Assembly: GCA_934446135.1 (NCBI GenBank)
Contig: CAKSDT010000079.1
Location: forward strand, 1-7,764
Source of the DNA: an uncultured Clostridia bacterium
Lineage (GTDB): Bacteria > Bacillota > Clostridia > RGIG6154
Direction of reading: 5' to 3'
DNA length: 7,764 nt
Shown here: positions 5,708-7,764 of the stretch, one piece after another
Numbering within the stretch: the first letter of the stretch is position 1
How the letters are laid out: every line of letters begins with the position of its first letter
Notes under the pieces: generated by a model
What the model was told of the DNA's origin: nothing
The model's database searches: none
The model's input: only the letters and a program-made list of their open reading frames with translations
Program-made: the position numbers and the translations under genes

Positions 5708-6511
5708 ATGAATAATGTAATACTTATGGCACTTATAGCAACATTAGGCACTTGGTTTGTAACGGCACTGGGTGCAGCAACAGTTGTTTTCTTTAAGAAA
5801 ACAGATTACAGAATTTTAAATTTGATGTTAGGATTTGCTGCGGGGGTAATGATTGCGGCAAGTTTTTGGTCACTCTTGCAACCGGCAATTGAAAACGCTG
5901 AAAAATATCTCTCGTTACCGGCTTGGTTTGTTGTTACTGTAGGATTTTTGTTTGGTGCTGTTTTTATGTGGGCATCAGACAAATGTGTAACATATGCAAG
6001 AAACAGGACTTCATCGGATTCGGCTGCTAATTCCGATAAAATTAACAGGGTACTGCTTTTAGTTTTATCTATTACGCTCCATAATATTCCGGAAGGTTTG
6101 GCAGTCGGAGTTGCATTTGGAGCATTAAATTTAACTGGATTTAATGCAGAAAGTCTTATGTGTGCAATTACCATTGCAATAGGAATAGGGCTTCAGAACT
6201 TTCCTGAAGGTGCAGCAGTTTCGCTTCCTTTAAGAAGGGAAGGATGTTCAAGGAAAAAAAGTTTTATAATAGGGCAGATGTCCGGTTTGGTAGAGCCGGT
6301 GTCCGGCGTAATAGGTGCAGCAGCAGTTGTATATATAAGAACTATTTTGCCATATGCACTGTCATTTGCGGCAGGGGCAATGATTTTGGTCGCAGTACAC
6401 GAACTCATACCGGAATGTCAGCAAAATCAAAAGGCGAGTCCGTATTTGGCAACAATGGGCATTGTCGCCGGATTTGCACTTATGATGTTTTTAGATGTGT
6501 CACTTTCATAA
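5708..6511 (+). CDS. ZIP-family divalent metal transporter (ZupT/GufA-like)
   Basis: It is an inner-membrane protein likely to import Zn2+ and possibly Mn2+ or Fe2+. With ATG 5708 as start the protein has 267 residues and about eight hydrophobic segments. A TTG at 5690 would add six residues, but AGGTGAT (5698-5704) is placed to serve the ATG. The metal-site motifs of ZIP helices 4 and 5 are clear: LHNIPEG (124-130) and LQNFPEG (162-168). EPVSG (196-200) and the conserved VHELIPE (230-236) follow. The cytoplasmic loop between the third and fourth helices (about 92-112) is Ser/Asn/Asp-rich and lacks the histidine cluster found in many ZIPs. It stands alone between the divergent pyk and the convergent ychF. 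No Zur, Fur or MntR box or metal riboswitch is evident upstream. The exact metal cannot be read from sequence. Confidence 0.92.
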   Translation: MNNVILMALIATLGTWFVTALGAATVVFFKKTDYRILNLMLGFAAGVMIAASFWSLLQPAIENAEKYLSLPAWFVVTVGFLFGAVFMWASDKCVTYARNRTSSDSAANSDKINRVLLLVLSITLHNIPEGLAVGVAFGALNLTGFNAESLMCAITIAIGIGLQNFPEGAAVSLPLRREGCSRKKSFIIGQMSGLVEPVSGVIGAAAVVYIRTILPYALSFAAGAMILVAVHELIPECQQNQKASPYLATMGIVAGFALMMFLDVSLS

Positions 6512-6512
6512 A

Positions 6513-6545
6513 ATAAATACCACCTGCATAGCGGGTGGTATTTAT
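6513..6545 (+). terminator. Terminator of the ZIP transporter gene
   Basis: AAATACCACC (6515-6524) pairs exactly with GGTGGTATTT (6534-6543), extended by flanking A-T pairs (6513-6514 with 6544-6545). It begins 2 bases past the stop and its 3' arm ends in TATTTATAT. Confidence 0.85.
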
Positions 6546-6547
6546 AT

Positions 6548-6581
6548 AATAAGAACCCTCAAAACAATAAGGGTTCTTATT
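6548..6581 (-). terminator. Terminator of ychF
   Basis: AATAAGAACCC (6548-6558) pairs exactly with GGGTTCTTATT (6571-6581), plus one inner T-A pair, around a 10-base loop. It sits 4 bases past the ychF stop on the minus strand, back to back with the ZIP terminator, and is followed on that strand by further A/T-rich sequence. Confidence 0.8.
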
Positions 6582-6585
6582 GTAA

Positions 6586-7683
6586 TTATACATTAAATCT
6601 GAAAAGAATAATGTCACCGTCTTTGACCACATATTCTTTACCCTCAGATCTTACCAGACCTTTTTCCTTTGCGGCAGTCATACTTTGACACTTCATAAGA
6701 TCATCATACGAAATGACTTCGGCTCTTATGAAGCCTCTTTCAAAATCAGTATGTATTTTCCCTGCAGCCTGCGGTGCTTTTGTTCCTTTTTTTATTGTCC
6801 ATGCTCTTGTTTCATCTTCTCCTGATGTTAAATAACTTATAAGTCCCAAAAGTTCATAACTTTTCTTTATAAGCCTGTCAAGACCTGACTGATTGAGGTT
6901 CATCTCCTGAAGAAATATTTCTTTTTCTTCAGGGTCAAGAGAAGATATGTCTTCTTCAATCTTGGCTGAAATCGGAAGTATTTCTGCACCCTCTGACTTT
7001 GCAATTTCAGATAGTTTTGAAACCATCTGATTATTTTCTATTCCGTTTACAAAATCATCTTCGGAAACATTAGCAGCATATATTACGGGTTTTGCGGTTA
7101 AAAGAGTGTATTCTTTTATGATTTTTTGTTCATCTTCAGAAAATTCCATGGTGCGGACACTTTTCCCGCCTTCAAGAACTTCCTTAATTCTCTCCAAAAG
7201 TTCAATCTCTGCCAAATATTTTTTTTCACCTGATTTTGACATTTTCTTTGCCTTTTCGAGTCTTTTTTCTACAACTTCCAAATCTGCAAACACGAGTTCA
7301 AGATTTATGGTTTCCACATCCCTTAACGCATCAACACTGCCGTCTACATGAATTATGTTAGGGTCTTCAAAGCATCTTACAACATGAATAATTGCGTCAA
7401 CTTCGCGAATGTGAGATAAAAATTTATTCCCAAGACCTTCACCGCGGCTTGCACCCTTAACAAGACCTGCTATGTCGACAAATTCTATAGATGCAGGGGT
7501 AATTTTAGCCGAATTGTACATTTTGCCGAGAACATTAATTCGTTCATCGGGAACATCAACAACTCCGACATTTGGCTCAATAGTGCAAAATGGGTAGTTT
7601 GCAGATTGAGCCCCTGCCTTAGTAATTGCATTAAAGAGGGTACTTTTTCCAACATTTGGGAGACCAACTATTCCTAATTTCAT
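6586..7683 (-). CDS. ychF: Ribosome-binding Obg-like ATPase YchF
   Basis: YchF (OLA1 family) is a translation-factor-class P-loop protein that binds ribosomes and hydrolyses ATP in preference to GTP; it has been linked to oxidative stress responses. From ATG 7683 the protein has 365 residues, the usual length, and opens with the canonical MKLGIVGLPNVGKST. Motifs are the P loop GLPNVGKS (7-14), DIAGL (70-74) for G3, and NVSE (205-208) where GTPases have NKxD, the change behind ATP specificity. A helical coiled-coil insert lies at about 125-175. The C-terminal TGS domain (about 283-365) contains TSGEDETRAWTI and ends VVKDGDIILFRFNV. An in-frame ATG at 7722 would add 13 residues absent from the family, and it coincides with the predicted transcription start, so 7683 is preferred. 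The ribosome binding site is weak (AAAGAGTG, 7700-7693). Confidence 0.96.
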   Translation of the reverse strand: MKLGIVGLPNVGKSTLFNAITKAGAQSANYPFCTIEPNVGVVDVPDERINVLGKMYNSAKITPASIEFVDIAGLVKGASRGEGLGNKFLSHIREVDAIIHVVRCFEDPNIIHVDGSVDALRDVETINLELVFADLEVVEKRLEKAKKMSKSGEKKYLAEIELLERIKEVLEGGKSVRTMEFSEDEQKIIKEYTLLTAKPVIYAANVSEDDFVNGIENNQMVSKLSEIAKSEGAEILPISAKIEEDISSLDPEEKEIFLQEMNLNQSGLDRLIKKSYELLGLISYLTSGEDETRAWTIKKGTKAPQAAGKIHTDFERGFIRAEVISYDDLMKCQSMTAAKEKGLVRSEGKEYVVKDGDIILFRFNV

Positions 7684-7725
7684 TTTATTATTCACTCTTT
7701 CGTTATTTAATAATTTATTCATATA

Positions 7726-7754
7726 ATTATACTATAAAATTATGTATTGTGCAA
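7726..7754 (-). promoter_or_regulatory. Promoter of ychF
   Basis: On the minus strand TTGCAC (7754-7749) and a perfect TATAAT (7731-7726) are separated by exactly 17 bases. Transcription should start near 7719-7720, giving a leader of about 37 bases before the MKLG start at 7683. Confidence 0.8.
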
Positions 7755-7764
7755 TAGGCAATTT

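Noticed and set aside
5806..6174. 122-codon minus frame inside the ZIP gene
   Set aside because: Antisense shadow of a strongly conserved transporter.

Overview
The window looks like a piece of chromosome from an AT-rich, low-GC Gram-positive bacterium, most likely a Clostridia-class Firmicute. The evidence is strong Shine-Dalgarno sequences, near-consensus sigma-A type promoters, and the clostridial pairing of coaD with a short coiled-coil gene of the H+-ATPase-subunit-like type. I cannot name a genus.

Layout. (1) Positions 1-974 (+): the probable last codons of rsmD, coaD (phosphopantetheine adenylyltransferase of coenzyme A synthesis), then the coiled-coil gene, closed by a hairpin. (2) Positions 1030-1211 (+): a tRNA-Asp(GTC) gene with its own promoter and a pair of overlapping hairpins behind it. 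(3) Positions 1212-4030: an accessory-looking stretch. It starts with a noncoding scar (a GC-rich patch between imperfect direct repeats) and an N-terminally truncated PPC/DUF296-domain remnant. Then comes a tight + strand cluster: a small unknown acidic protein, a membrane-anchored NagZ-like family 3 glycoside hydrolase, and an AT-rich unknown gene. That last gene appears broken by two one-base losses in homopolymer runs. (4) Positions 4039-5597 (-): pyruvate kinase, with convergent terminators at its 3' end and a consensus promoter at its 5' end. (5) Positions 5698-6545 (+): a ZIP-family metal transporter, divergent from pyk. (6) Positions 6548-7754 (-): ychF, a ribosome-associated Obg-like ATPase, again with terminator and promoter visible.

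The flanking genes are ordinary housekeeping genes: CoA synthesis, glycolysis, metal uptake, translation, and tRNA. The interesting part is the block between tRNA-Asp and pyk. It has remnants and scars at its left edge, no visible promoter for its operon, an AT-rich last gene and frame damage. This fits a region of gain and loss next to a tRNA. I see no integrase, transposase or CRISPR array, so mobility is only inferred. The one part of the block with a recognisable function is the surface-anchored beta-N-acetylglucosaminidase, which would act on cell-wall fragments outside the membrane.
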